From: JANXSD01 sp043758125
GTDB taxonomy: Bacteria > Bacteroidota > Bacteroidia > AKYH767-A > OLB10
DNA length: 7,272 nt
Direction of reading: 5' to 3'
Assembly: GCA_043758125.1 (NCBI GenBank)
Contig: JAYVOC010000169.1
Location: 1 to 7,272 of the forward strand
Within the stretch, counting starts at the first letter, position 1, and every line of letters starts with the position of its first letter. The notes below the pieces were generated by a model that was not told the DNA's origin, made no database searches, and saw nothing but the letters and a program-made list of their open reading frames with translations. The position numbers were made by a program, and so were the translations under genes. Below, piece by piece: positions 1 through 6,309 of the stretch.

Positions 1-2
1 AA

Positions 3-233
3 AACACTTTACTTCTTTATCCTAATCCAACAAAAGACCAACTAAATATTATTATCGATAAAAAATCAGAAATTGATATTATCGACATCAGTGGTAAAAT
101 AATATTTCATGACGACAATCTGCAACCTAATAGTTCAAACATTATAAATTTGAATGACTTTTCTAAAGGGATTTATTTGGTTCGATCAAGAAGTAAAGAT
201 TTTGAAATCATTCAAAAAATAATTCTCGAATAA
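3..233 (+). CDS. C-terminal fragment of a secreted protein with a type IX secretion (T9SS type A) sorting domain
   Basis: This is the 3' end of a gene cut by the left edge; 76 residues are readable before the TAA stop. The fragment carries the features of the type A Por/T9SS sorting domain: YPNP at residues 6-9, a beta-strand with IDIIDISGKII around residues 24-34, GIYLVR at 56-61 and a closing QKIILE. In this family the domain targets a protein carrying an N-terminal signal peptide through the outer-membrane T9SS, after which it is usually cleaved and the cargo anchored or released. The catalytic or adhesive part of the protein lies outside the window, so its function is unknown. It is convergent with the beta-glycosidase gene, with 43 bases between the two stops and no convincing terminator hairpin there. 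The domain call is firm; the cargo identity is open. Confidence 0.9.
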   Translation, partial: NTLLLYPNPTKDQLNIIIDKKSEIDIIDISGKIIFHDDNLQPNSSNIINLNDFSKGIYLVRSRSKDFEIIQKIILE

Positions 234-276
234 AGTGTTCATTCAAATTTGTCCAACAAACAAAATTAAGCTAATT

Positions 277-1611
277 CTAAATTATATTTTTATTTGCAAT
301 CATTGATGAATACCAATTCCCTGAAGCTTTGACAATTCTTTTTTGTGTTTTATAGTCGACATGGACTATACCAAATCGAGGAACATATCCTTCTGTCCAT
401 TCAAAATTATCCGTAAAGGACCAAACAAAATATCCATTAACGTTTACACCTTCGCGCTTAGCTTTATTCAACTCTGCAATACACGACTGCAAAAATGAAA
501 TTCGTTCAGGATCATAAATTTTATCATTTTCAATTTTATCATAAAATGCTGCACCATTTTCAGTAACATAAATATTTTTTGCGTTAGCGTATTCATTAAA
601 CTGTTTCAACATGTGATACAATGACGATGGGAATACTTCCCAGTTCATCACTGTACTTTTAACCTTCCTACTAGTTGCATCAATTAAACTTGCTTGAATA
701 TATGGTGTCATCCATGAATGCTTCACTACCTCTCTTGTATAGTTTTGAATACCGATAAAATCTGGAATAGCGATTAATAAATCATTGTCCTCGCTTCTCA
801 TGTATTTTTCAATTCGATTTAAAAATGGTAATTTTTTAAATGGATATCCTAATCCTAATAAGGGCTCTATAAATAATCTATTTAATAAAGCATCAACTCT
901 CGAAGCAGCTTCTAGGTCTTTTAATTCATTCCGGTATGAAGTAATATAAGAACATGAAAATGTGGTTCCAACTTCTGCATCAGGAATTATATTTTTTAAT
1001 ACTCTTATTCCTTGCGCTTGACATAATGCTGTATGATGTATTGCAGGTAAAAAATTATCAACGCCACGTTTTCCTGGTGCATGAACGCCAAGAAAATATC
1101 CTGCACCTGTAAATACAACCGGTTCATTTAATACCATCCAATGCTTTACACGATCACCAATTTTTTTTGCAACGCACGAGGCATATTCTGTAAACCAAAA
1201 TACAATATCTCTATTTGTCCAACCACCTTTTCTTTCGAGTTCAAGAGGTAAATCCCAGTGATAAAGTGTTATCCATGGGTCAATATTATTTTCAAGACAA
1301 GCATCCACAAGCCGATCATAAAAATCTAACCCCTTAGTATTTATTTCTCCAATACCTTTTGGAAAAATTCTTGACCATGAAATAGAAAATCGAAAATTTT
1401 CAATTTGCAAATGCTTCATTAAAGCTAGATCTTCGTTGTATCGATGATAAAAATTACATGCTTCATCTGCATTGTGATTCAAAACAATCTTACCTTTTCT
1501 TCTTGAAAAATCATCCCAAATAGAAACCCCTTTTCCTTCGTGATAGGAAGCACCTTCAATTTGAAATGCAGATGATGCAACACCCCAAATAAATTCCTTT
1601 TCAAAATTCAT
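277..1611 (-). CDS. Glycoside hydrolase family 1 beta-glucosidase-like enzyme
   Basis: A full-length 444-residue GH1 (beta/alpha)8-barrel enzyme, the usual family length. Members hydrolyse beta-glucosides, beta-galactosides or related glycosides with retention of configuration. Visible landmarks are the N-terminal FIWGVASSAFQIEGA with Gln17, the YHWDLP block with His118, acid/base Glu163 in LNEP, Tyr291 in NYT, nucleophile Glu351 in YVTENG, and the aglycone/glycone pocket WSFTDNFEWTEGY with Trp397, Glu404 and Trp405. All expected catalytic residues are present, so it should be active. No signal peptide or lipobox is seen, so it is probably cytoplasmic. The ATG start sits directly before the conserved N-terminus. 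It begins 13 bases after the glycosyltransferase stop, so it is likely the last gene of that transcript. Substrate specificity cannot be read reliably; bglA/bglB-type names would be guesses. Confidence 0.93.
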   Translation of the reverse strand: MNFEKEFIWGVASSAFQIEGASYHEGKGVSIWDDFSRRKGKIVLNHNADEACNFYHRYNEDLALMKHLQIENFRFSISWSRIFPKGIGEINTKGLDFYDRLVDACLENNIDPWITLYHWDLPLELERKGGWTNRDIVFWFTEYASCVAKKIGDRVKHWMVLNEPVVFTGAGYFLGVHAPGKRGVDNFLPAIHHTALCQAQGIRVLKNIIPDAEVGTTFSCSYITSYRNELKDLEAASRVDALLNRLFIEPLLGLGYPFKKLPFLNRIEKYMRSEDNDLLIAIPDFIGIQNYTREVVKHSWMTPYIQASLIDATSRKVKSTVMNWEVFPSSLYHMLKQFNEYANAKNIYVTENGAAFYDKIENDKIYDPERISFLQSCIAELNKAKREGVNVNGYFVWSFTDNFEWTEGYVPRFGIVHVDYKTQKRIVKASGNWYSSMIANKNII

Positions 1612-1624
1612 TCTAAGAAATTAA

Positions 1625-2701
1625 TTAACTAGAAGTAGCAAATTTACCTACTGGAAATAATTTATTATTAAAAATGTCATGTCCAAAAGAATTGAATTTG
1701 TTATCAATTGATTTTCCTGCATGACGACTAATAATAAGATCCAGTAAATCTGCTGTCTCATCAGAATACGCTACATGAATTGGTGTTCCTTCGCTTAGCC
1801 AACTAGAAATAATTTCATAATTCTTCTTTTTCAAATTTTTTATTACAGTAACACCCATCGACTTCAGTACTTCTGCATTACATGCTTGTTCGTATTGTGT
1901 TTTCATAGGAATCACTAACATCTTTTTTCCTAGATAAAGTGCTTCTGCGGCAGTTCCAAATCCCGCATTGCACAGCACACCATTTGAGCTTGCCATGCTT
2001 CGAATAAATGTTTTGCTATTTAATGGAAACACCCAGAAATTCTTTTCACGATATGCACTTTTAATGTGCTTACTAAATACTTGAAACTCTACCTTTGAAA
2101 AATGACGAAGTTTGTGCAGAATTCTCTCGTCATCAAATGATGGAAGATAAACAGTAATGTGACCTTTGTTAGAGATAGGTTCTTCTCGAACTTCTTTTCT
2201 AATAATGGGTGTATAAACAGATTCATCGAAACGTTTAAAATGAAATCCATAATTATGCGTGCATGGTGCATAATGTTCGAGCACTAATTTGCCAATTGTA
2301 TCTGAACTTTCCGGTTTTGGCGCTAATGGATGTAACGTCACTGATTGATTACTTAATCCAACACAAACTCTTTTCTGCATACGGCTTGCCCAACAAGTAA
2401 TCGGTTCAAAATCACTAATTATTAAATCGTATTCTTCTAATGATAAACTCTTTATTTCTCGTCTCAATTGCATTGCATTCATTTTAAGATACGTTTGCAT
2501 AATATCAACTCCGCCTTTCTTGCCAAATATAAAACCCAGTCCATTCATTCGATATTTTACTGGAAATGGTAATGACAATTCCCACTCTGAGCCACTAATC
2601 AATACATCCACTTCTGCTCGTTTCTGAAGTAAGGGAACAATTTCTAATGCCCTACTAATATGGCCATTTCCTGTACCTTGAATACCGTATAAAATTTTCA
2701 T
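1625..2701 (-). CDS. GT-B fold glycosyltransferase, MurG/GT28-like (MJ1255-type family protein)
   Basis: 358 residues with a two-domain GT-B architecture. The N-terminus MKILYGIQGTGNGHISRA carries the Gly-rich loop seen in MurG and UGT-like enzymes, and SDFEP at residues 96-100 closes the first Rossmann domain. The second domain holds the nucleotide-sugar binding block NAGFGTAAEALYLGKK (245-260) followed by the MLVIPMKTQYEQACNA segment. This resembles the conserved family exemplified by archaeal MJ1255, related to GT28 C-terminal domains. Donor and acceptor are unknown; lipid acceptors are common among relatives. No membrane span is seen. The ATG overlaps the phosphoesterase stop as ATGA (4 bases), implying translational coupling. 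The last ~30 residues, after about 327, form a polar, Asn/Phe-rich tail outside the recognisable fold. It could alternatively be described only as a conserved UDP-glycosyltransferase-like protein. Confidence 0.8.
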   Translation of the reverse strand: MKILYGIQGTGNGHISRALEIVPLLQKRAEVDVLISGSEWELSLPFPVKYRMNGLGFIFGKKGGVDIMQTYLKMNAMQLRREIKSLSLEEYDLIISDFEPITCWASRMQKRVCVGLSNQSVTLHPLAPKPESSDTIGKLVLEHYAPCTHNYGFHFKRFDESVYTPIIRKEVREEPISNKGHITVYLPSFDDERILHKLRHFSKVEFQVFSKHIKSAYREKNFWVFPLNSKTFIRSMASSNGVLCNAGFGTAAEALYLGKKMLVIPMKTQYEQACNAEVLKSMGVTVIKNLKKKNYEIISSWLSEGTPIHVAYSDETADLLDLIISRHAGKSIDNKFNSFGHDIFNNKLFPVGKFATSS

Positions 2702-3603
2702 GTATTACTATTTTCCTTTGTTTGATCTATCAACGTATTCTTATCATATATTTCATCAAGCAATAAATTAAATAGTTGTTTATTGTCAAGAAATACTTGA
2801 TCATTATCCACATTAATTAAATTCGTTTCTCTCTTTCTTTTTATAGGATGATGATATAATTTCCACTCTTTATTATTGTATTCAAGAGAGGTAAGGTTTT
2901 CCACCCAATCACCAGAGTTGAGATATTCAACTGATCCTTCAGCATTGGTTAATGTTTTTATTTCAGGGTGATGAATATGACCACAGATTACAAAATCATA
3001 ATTGTTACGTATGGCAATATCAGCACAAACAATTTCAAAATTATTGATGTACTTTACTGCACTCTTAACACCATTTTTAATTTTTTTAGAAAGTGAGATC
3101 CTCTCCTTGCCTAGCTTGTCAAGAATGAAATTGGTAAATGAATTTATCACGATCAACAAATCATATCCGATTGCTCCTAATTTGGTGAGCCACTTCGCAT
3201 GTTGCATGGTCACATCAAAAACATCTCCATGAAAAATCCAGGCTTTATTTCCATCAAGATCGAGTAAGAGTTTATTTTTTATTTGCAAATTCCCTAAATT
3301 AAATCCCGAAAATTTTCGAAGTAACTCATCATGATTTCCGGTAATATAGTATACGGGAATTCCTTTTGAAGCAATTTGAATAATTTCTTTTACAACGCGC
3401 ATGTGTGACTTTGGAAAATACTTTTTACTAAACTGCCACATATCGATTATATCACCATTAAGAATTAACATCCCAGGCTTTATTGATCGTAAATATTCTA
3501 CTAATTCTTTTGCATGACAGCCATAAGTACCCAAATGAACATCTGAGATAACAACAACTTCAACGGGGCGCTTGCTTTCTGAAGTATTGTTGTTGAGAAT
3601 CAC
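2698..3603 (-). CDS. LpxH-like calcineurin-type metallophosphoesterase (UDP-2,3-diacylglucosamine diphosphatase family)
   Basis: 301 residues of the calcineurin-like phosphoesterase fold with every metal-binding motif intact: SDVHLG (Asp21, His23), NGDIIDMW (Asp51, Asp54), GNHDE (Asn90, His91), HGD (125-127) and CGHIHHP (His209, His211). The spacing and the TYGCHAKEL segment after motif I match the LpxH-related group that is often annotated as UDP-2,3-diacylglucosamine pyrophosphatase. True LpxH cleaves UDP-2,3-diacylglucosamine to lipid X in lipid A synthesis. Whether this protein does so, or acts on another pyrophosphate or phospholipid-linked substrate, is not settled by sequence. The start is GTG: the in-frame stop at 3619..3621 leaves no upstream ATG, and the next internal Met (residue 45) lies beyond motif I. 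The C-terminal ~50 residues are polar and poorly conserved-looking. It leads the cluster with the glycosyltransferase, which it overlaps by 4 bases. Confidence 0.85.
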   Translation of the reverse strand: MILNNNTSESKRPVEVVVISDVHLGTYGCHAKELVEYLRSIKPGMLILNGDIIDMWQFSKKYFPKSHMRVVKEIIQIASKGIPVYYITGNHDELLRKFSGFNLGNLQIKNKLLLDLDGNKAWIFHGDVFDVTMQHAKWLTKLGAIGYDLLIVINSFTNFILDKLGKERISLSKKIKNGVKSAVKYINNFEIVCADIAIRNNYDFVICGHIHHPEIKTLTNAEGSVEYLNSGDWVENLTSLEYNNKEWKLYHHPIKRKRETNLINVDNDQVFLDNKQLFNLLLDEIYDKNTLIDQTKENSNT

Positions 3604-3604
3604 T

Positions 3605-3751
3605 TTATGCTGGGGCGTTTAAAAATTCAGGTAGGTGAATAACTGTATGCTTGAAAGGAGAGCCCAAAGACAGCATTTGGTATATAATCACGCGCTCAAA
3701 AAAGCGATAAACGAAATTTGAAAATGTAGTAGTGATTGCCTTTTTTTTCAC
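3605..3751 (-). CDS. Putative 48-residue small protein, unrecognised, abutting the phosphoesterase start
   Basis: A GTG-initiated frame of 48 codons plus TAA. It begins MKKKAITTTFSNF, continues with an aromatic and basic segment VYRFFERVIIYQM (14-26), and ends in HLPEFLNAPA. I recognise no family. Its stop lies one base before the GTG start of the phosphoesterase, the spacing expected of a coupled small upstream gene, and it is on the same strand. An in-frame TAA lies four codons upstream (at 3761..3763), so the frame cannot extend further. The start codon runs straight into eight consecutive A residues. Against it: the frame is short, has no clear ribosome-binding site, uses a GTG start, and a chance open frame of this size is quite possible in such DNA. 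Its GC content, about 37% by hand count, is not unusual for the window. Confidence 0.3.
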   Translation of the reverse strand: MKKKAITTTFSNFVYRFFERVIIYQMLSLGSPFKHTVIHLPEFLNAPA

Positions 3752-3815
3752 GATACAATATTACCGCCGCAACATTAGCGCAGCATAATCATACTATTAA
3801 TTTAATGTTAAGTCG

Positions 3816-3926
3816 TTAAAAGCCTCGATAACTTATAAAAAATACAAAATACAATGCAGCCAGCATGATTGAAAAAAGAAATAATGCTCTTCTTTGTGTT
3901 TTAGGGGTAATAATTAGTTGTTCCAT
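3816..3926 (-). CDS. Putative 36-residue single-span membrane peptide
   Basis: An ATG-to-TAA frame of 36 residues. It starts MEQLIITPKTQRRA, where Lys9, Arg12 and Arg13 form a basic patch, followed by a hydrophobic stretch at residues 14-32 rich in Leu, Phe, Ala and Ile, then the tail YRGF. That is a textbook small single-pass membrane protein, and the positive-inside rule would place the N-terminus in the cytoplasm. It is on the same strand as its neighbours, about 140 bases after the cysQ stop and 64 bases before the next small frame. I recognise no family and no function can be assigned. The ordered basic-then-hydrophobic layout argues for a real gene more than length alone does, but AT-rich DNA easily encodes hydrophobic runs by chance. 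No strong ribosome-binding site is visible, which is normal in this phylum. Confidence 0.4.
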   Translation of the reverse strand: MEQLIITPKTQRRALFLFSIMLAALYFVFFISYRGF

Positions 3927-3963
3927 AATGAGTACAAGAGTATAAAAAAGGTATTATGTAAAT

Positions 3964-3991
3964 ATTAGTTTTTCAATAACATAAAACTAAT
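3964..3991. repeat. AT-rich inverted repeat (possible weak terminator)
   Basis: Perfect 9-base arms (ATTAGTTTT at 3964..3972 and AAAACTAAT at 3983..3991) flank a 10-base loop. It lies about 75 bases past the cysQ stop and about 38 bases before the small membrane-peptide start. On the minus strand no immediate U-run follows the stem; on the plus strand it is followed by a short T stretch. A transcript end for the cys operon is possible, but the stem has only one G-C pair, so it would be weak. Confidence 0.3.
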
Positions 3992-4066
3992 TTTAAAAAT
4001 TTGCAAATCTACTTTCTATTAAATATTAAAATGTTTTTCTTAAAAACGATATGCAAAATTAAAAAA

Positions 4067-4888
4067 CTATTGGACAATAAACCAAGGGTTCAATAAATTT
4101 TCTTTATTATAAACGATTGAAGTAATTCTATTATGCCCATTCAAAACTTTTAATCCAGCAGCTAATGCTATTGCATGACCAGCAGCAGTATCCCATTCCA
4201 TGGTGGGAGCAAAACGAGGATAAACATCAGCCGCGCCCTCAGCAACTAAACAAATCTTAAGCGAGCTTCCTTTAGAAATCAAAGTAAGTTCACCATGCTC
4301 TTTTTTTAACTCATCAATAAAAGAAGTTGTTTCATCACTCATGTGCGACCTGCTTGCAACAACTGTATACGTACGAGAATTATCTTTTAGAGGAAGTTTA
4401 TGAGCTAATTGAATGAAACGATCAGCAATATTTTGTGATTGAACAAGGTGACTTAAATATTCAAGATCTGACTCTATCTTAAAACTTCCAATTCCTTCAG
4501 CAGCAAAATAAAGTGAATTTATTACTGGCGCATAGATAACCCCAATCACAGGAATATTATTTTTAATCAGCGCAATATTAATTGTAAACTCTCCATTACG
4601 TTTAACAAATTCTTTGGTGCCATCAAGTGGATCAACCAACCAAAATAATTTCCATTTGTTACGAACTTCAAAAGCAACACTCTTTCCTTCTTCACTTAAA
4701 ACAGGTAACCCTGATTCAGCTAATTCTGCTACAATTTTTATGTGCGCTCTTTTATCAGCTTCCGTTAACGGACTATTATCTTCCTTCAACTCAATTGAAA
4801 AATCATTATCATACACTTCCATAATTTCCTTTCCAGCTTTAATAGCAGCTTTAATAGCGATTGATAAAAGCGGTGGATAATTATTCAT
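4067..4888 (-). CDS. cysQ: 3'(2'),5'-bisphosphate nucleotidase CysQ
   Basis: 273 residues of the inositol monophosphatase/FIG superfamily, CysQ branch. The enzyme hydrolyses 3'-phosphoadenosine 5'-phosphate (PAP) to AMP, removing the inhibitory by-product formed when PAPS is used. Metal and substrate motifs are complete: DNSPLTEADKRAH (37-49), SEEG with Glu66 and Glu67, the signature DPLDGTKEF (86-94), and EWDTAAGHAI (231-240). Length is normal (E. coli CysQ has about 246 residues). The ATG start gives a natural N-terminal helix. It follows cysN after 94 bases on the same strand, consistent with recycling PAP from the sulfate pathway, though that gap is large enough for its own promoter. Activity on other bisphosphates or inositol phosphates is possible within this superfamily, but the context and motifs favour CysQ. 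Confidence 0.93.
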   Translation of the reverse strand: MNNYPPLLSIAIKAAIKAGKEIMEVYDNDFSIELKEDNSPLTEADKRAHIKIVAELAESGLPVLSEEGKSVAFEVRNKWKLFWLVDPLDGTKEFVKRNGEFTINIALIKNNIPVIGVIYAPVINSLYFAAEGIGSFKIESDLEYLSHLVQSQNIADRFIQLAHKLPLKDNSRTYTVVASRSHMSDETTSFIDELKKEHGELTLISKGSSLKICLVAEGAADVYPRFAPTMEWDTAAGHAIALAAGLKVLNGHNRITSIVYNKENLLNPWFIVQ

Positions 4889-4982
4889 GTTGTATTTTAT
4901 AAAAATTAGATTTGATTTTCGATAAAATTGATGTATGATATTTTCAAATCATAAAATTTCAGTCGTGATAATTAATGGAACA

Positions 4983-6257
4983 TTAAACGATCATTCCAGC
5001 AGCGACAGTTTCATTGGTAGCTTCATCTATTAAAATTATACTTCCTGTATGTCGATTTCTTCTGTAGGAATCAAAATAAATGGGCACAGTAGTTTTAACG
5101 GAGATTCGTGCAATGTCATTCATCCCAATTTCTTTGTCAATTTCATTACGATGCAACGTATTGATATCAACTTTATATCTAATTTCTTTTATAACACATC
5201 GTGCATCTTTCACCGTATGACGTAATCCATATTTTCCACCAGCTTGTAATTTTTCTGTATTCATCCAACAAATCATGACATCGAATTCTTGACTCATGTT
5301 CGGAACATTGTTTTCACGAACGATCATATCACCACGGCTAATATCCACATCTCTATCAAGTGTCATTGTTACAGACATGGGCGCATACGCTTCTTCAATC
5401 ATCTCATCAGATAATTGTATCGTTTTTATTTCAGCACTTTCGCCACTAGGCAATATTTTTATTTTATCGCCTGGCTTAAATATTCCACTAGAAATTTGTC
5501 CTGCATAACCACGAAAATCATGATACTCCGTTTGCTGTGGTCGAATTACATACTGCACAGGAAAACGACAATCGATATGATTTTCATCACTACTAATATG
5601 AATGTTTTCTAACAAATACATTAGGGTTGCACCCTGATACCAATTCATGTTTTTTGATTTATCCACAACGTTATCTCCTTTCAGTGCAGAGATGGGAACG
5701 AAGTGAATATCTTTTATATCAAGCTTTGATGATAGATGACGAAACTCATCAACAACTTTATTAAATGATGCTTCATCGTAATCAACCAAATCCATTTTAT
5801 TAATACAAATAATAAGATGTGGAATTTGTAATAACGATGCAATGAATGAATGACGAATAGTTTGCTCCAAAACTCCTTTGCGTGCATCCACAAGAATCAA
5901 TGCAACGTTTGCAGTACTTGCACCGGTAACCATGTTGCGTGTGTACTGAATATGTCCAGGAGTATCTGCAATAATAAATTTACGTTTTGGTGTTGCAAAA
6001 TAACGATAGGCTACATCAATGGTAATTCCTTGTTCGCGCTCTGCTTTTAAACCATCAACTAATAAACTTAAATCAACATGCTCATATCCTTTTTGCGTAC
6101 TTGTTCGTGTGATTGCCTCTAACTGATCCTCAAAAATTTGTTTCGAATCAAATAACAATCTTCCAATCAATGTGCTTTTCCCATCATCAACACTTCCTGC
6201 TGTTGTAAACCGCAGTAGTTCCATATTCAAATATCCTTCACTGCTAAAATCACTCAT
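4983..6257 (-). CDS. cysN: Sulfate adenylyltransferase subunit 1 (GTPase subunit CysN)
   Basis: 424 residues. This is the regulatory GTPase of the heterodimeric ATP sulfurylase: GTP hydrolysis drives formation of adenosine 5'-phosphosulfate from ATP and sulfate by CysD. The elongation-factor-like G domain shows G1 GSVDDGKST (21-29), G2 around GITIDVAYRYF with Thr79, G3 DTPGH (98-102), G4 NKMD (153-156) and G5 SALKGDN (190-196). Two beta-barrel domains follow, roughly 229-310 and 311-424. The protein ends after the second barrel, so there is no fused APS kinase as in CysNC/NodQ; a separate cysC is therefore expected. The first ATG is preferred over Met12 because a short N-terminal extension before the LLRFTTAGSVDDGKST block is usual in this family. 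It starts 52 bases after the cysD stop. Confidence 0.96.
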   Translation of the reverse strand: MSDFSSEGYLNMELLRFTTAGSVDDGKSTLIGRLLFDSKQIFEDQLEAITRTSTQKGYEHVDLSLLVDGLKAEREQGITIDVAYRYFATPKRKFIIADTPGHIQYTRNMVTGASTANVALILVDARKGVLEQTIRHSFIASLLQIPHLIICINKMDLVDYDEASFNKVVDEFRHLSSKLDIKDIHFVPISALKGDNVVDKSKNMNWYQGATLMYLLENIHISSDENHIDCRFPVQYVIRPQQTEYHDFRGYAGQISSGIFKPGDKIKILPSGESAEIKTIQLSDEMIEEAYAPMSVTMTLDRDVDISRGDMIVRENNVPNMSQEFDVMICWMNTEKLQAGGKYGLRHTVKDARCVIKEIRYKVDINTLHRNEIDKEIGMNDIARISVKTTVPIYFDSYRRNRHTGSIILIDEATNETVAAGMIV

Positions 6258-6309
6258 ATTAAACTATTTATTTTGTTCTAAAAAATTTGAAAATTGCAAA
6301 TGATATCCG

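Larger units (their letters stand above)
3604..4066. other. 463-base gap between cysQ and the phosphoesterase
   Basis: No gene of ordinary size lies here. On the minus strand the gap holds two short frames, listed separately: a 36-residue putative membrane peptide and a 48-residue frame abutting the phosphoesterase start. It also contains an AT-rich inverted repeat at 3964..3991 and a run of eight T on the plus strand at 3741..3748. The stretch nearest cysQ is very AT-rich and looks like ordinary intergenic DNA. A promoter for the phosphoesterase cluster probably lies somewhere in this gap, but no convincing Bacteroidota-type pair of TTTG and TAnnTTTG elements was found at the right spacing. 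Confidence 0.7.

Noticed and set aside
264..276. Short palindrome AATTA-AGC-TAATT between the two convergent genes as a terminator
   Set aside because: The stem is five A-T pairs only and has no adjacent T-run; too weak to call.
2089..2271. 60-codon minus-strand frame inside the glycosyltransferase gene
   Set aside because: It lies in a different frame within a clearly coding gene and has no recognisable features.
3639..3788. Plus-strand frame across the gap with one internal TAA at 3708..3710, its second half ending in YYRRNISAA, which might be a gene remnant
   Set aside because: No start codon context, an internal stop and no recognisable family. It overlaps the continuous minus-strand frame at 3605..3751, which is the better candidate.
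4004..4011. Minus-strand TAGATTTG, a match to the Bacteroidota -7 element TAnnTTTG, upstream of the small membrane peptide
   Set aside because: No TTTG-type -33 element lies at suitable spacing, and such 8-base matches are common in AT-rich DNA.
4614..4880. Open plus-strand frame of 88 codons opposite cysQ
   Set aside because: It lies wholly antisense to a gene with complete CysQ motifs and its translation shows no domain; it is a shadow of the real gene.
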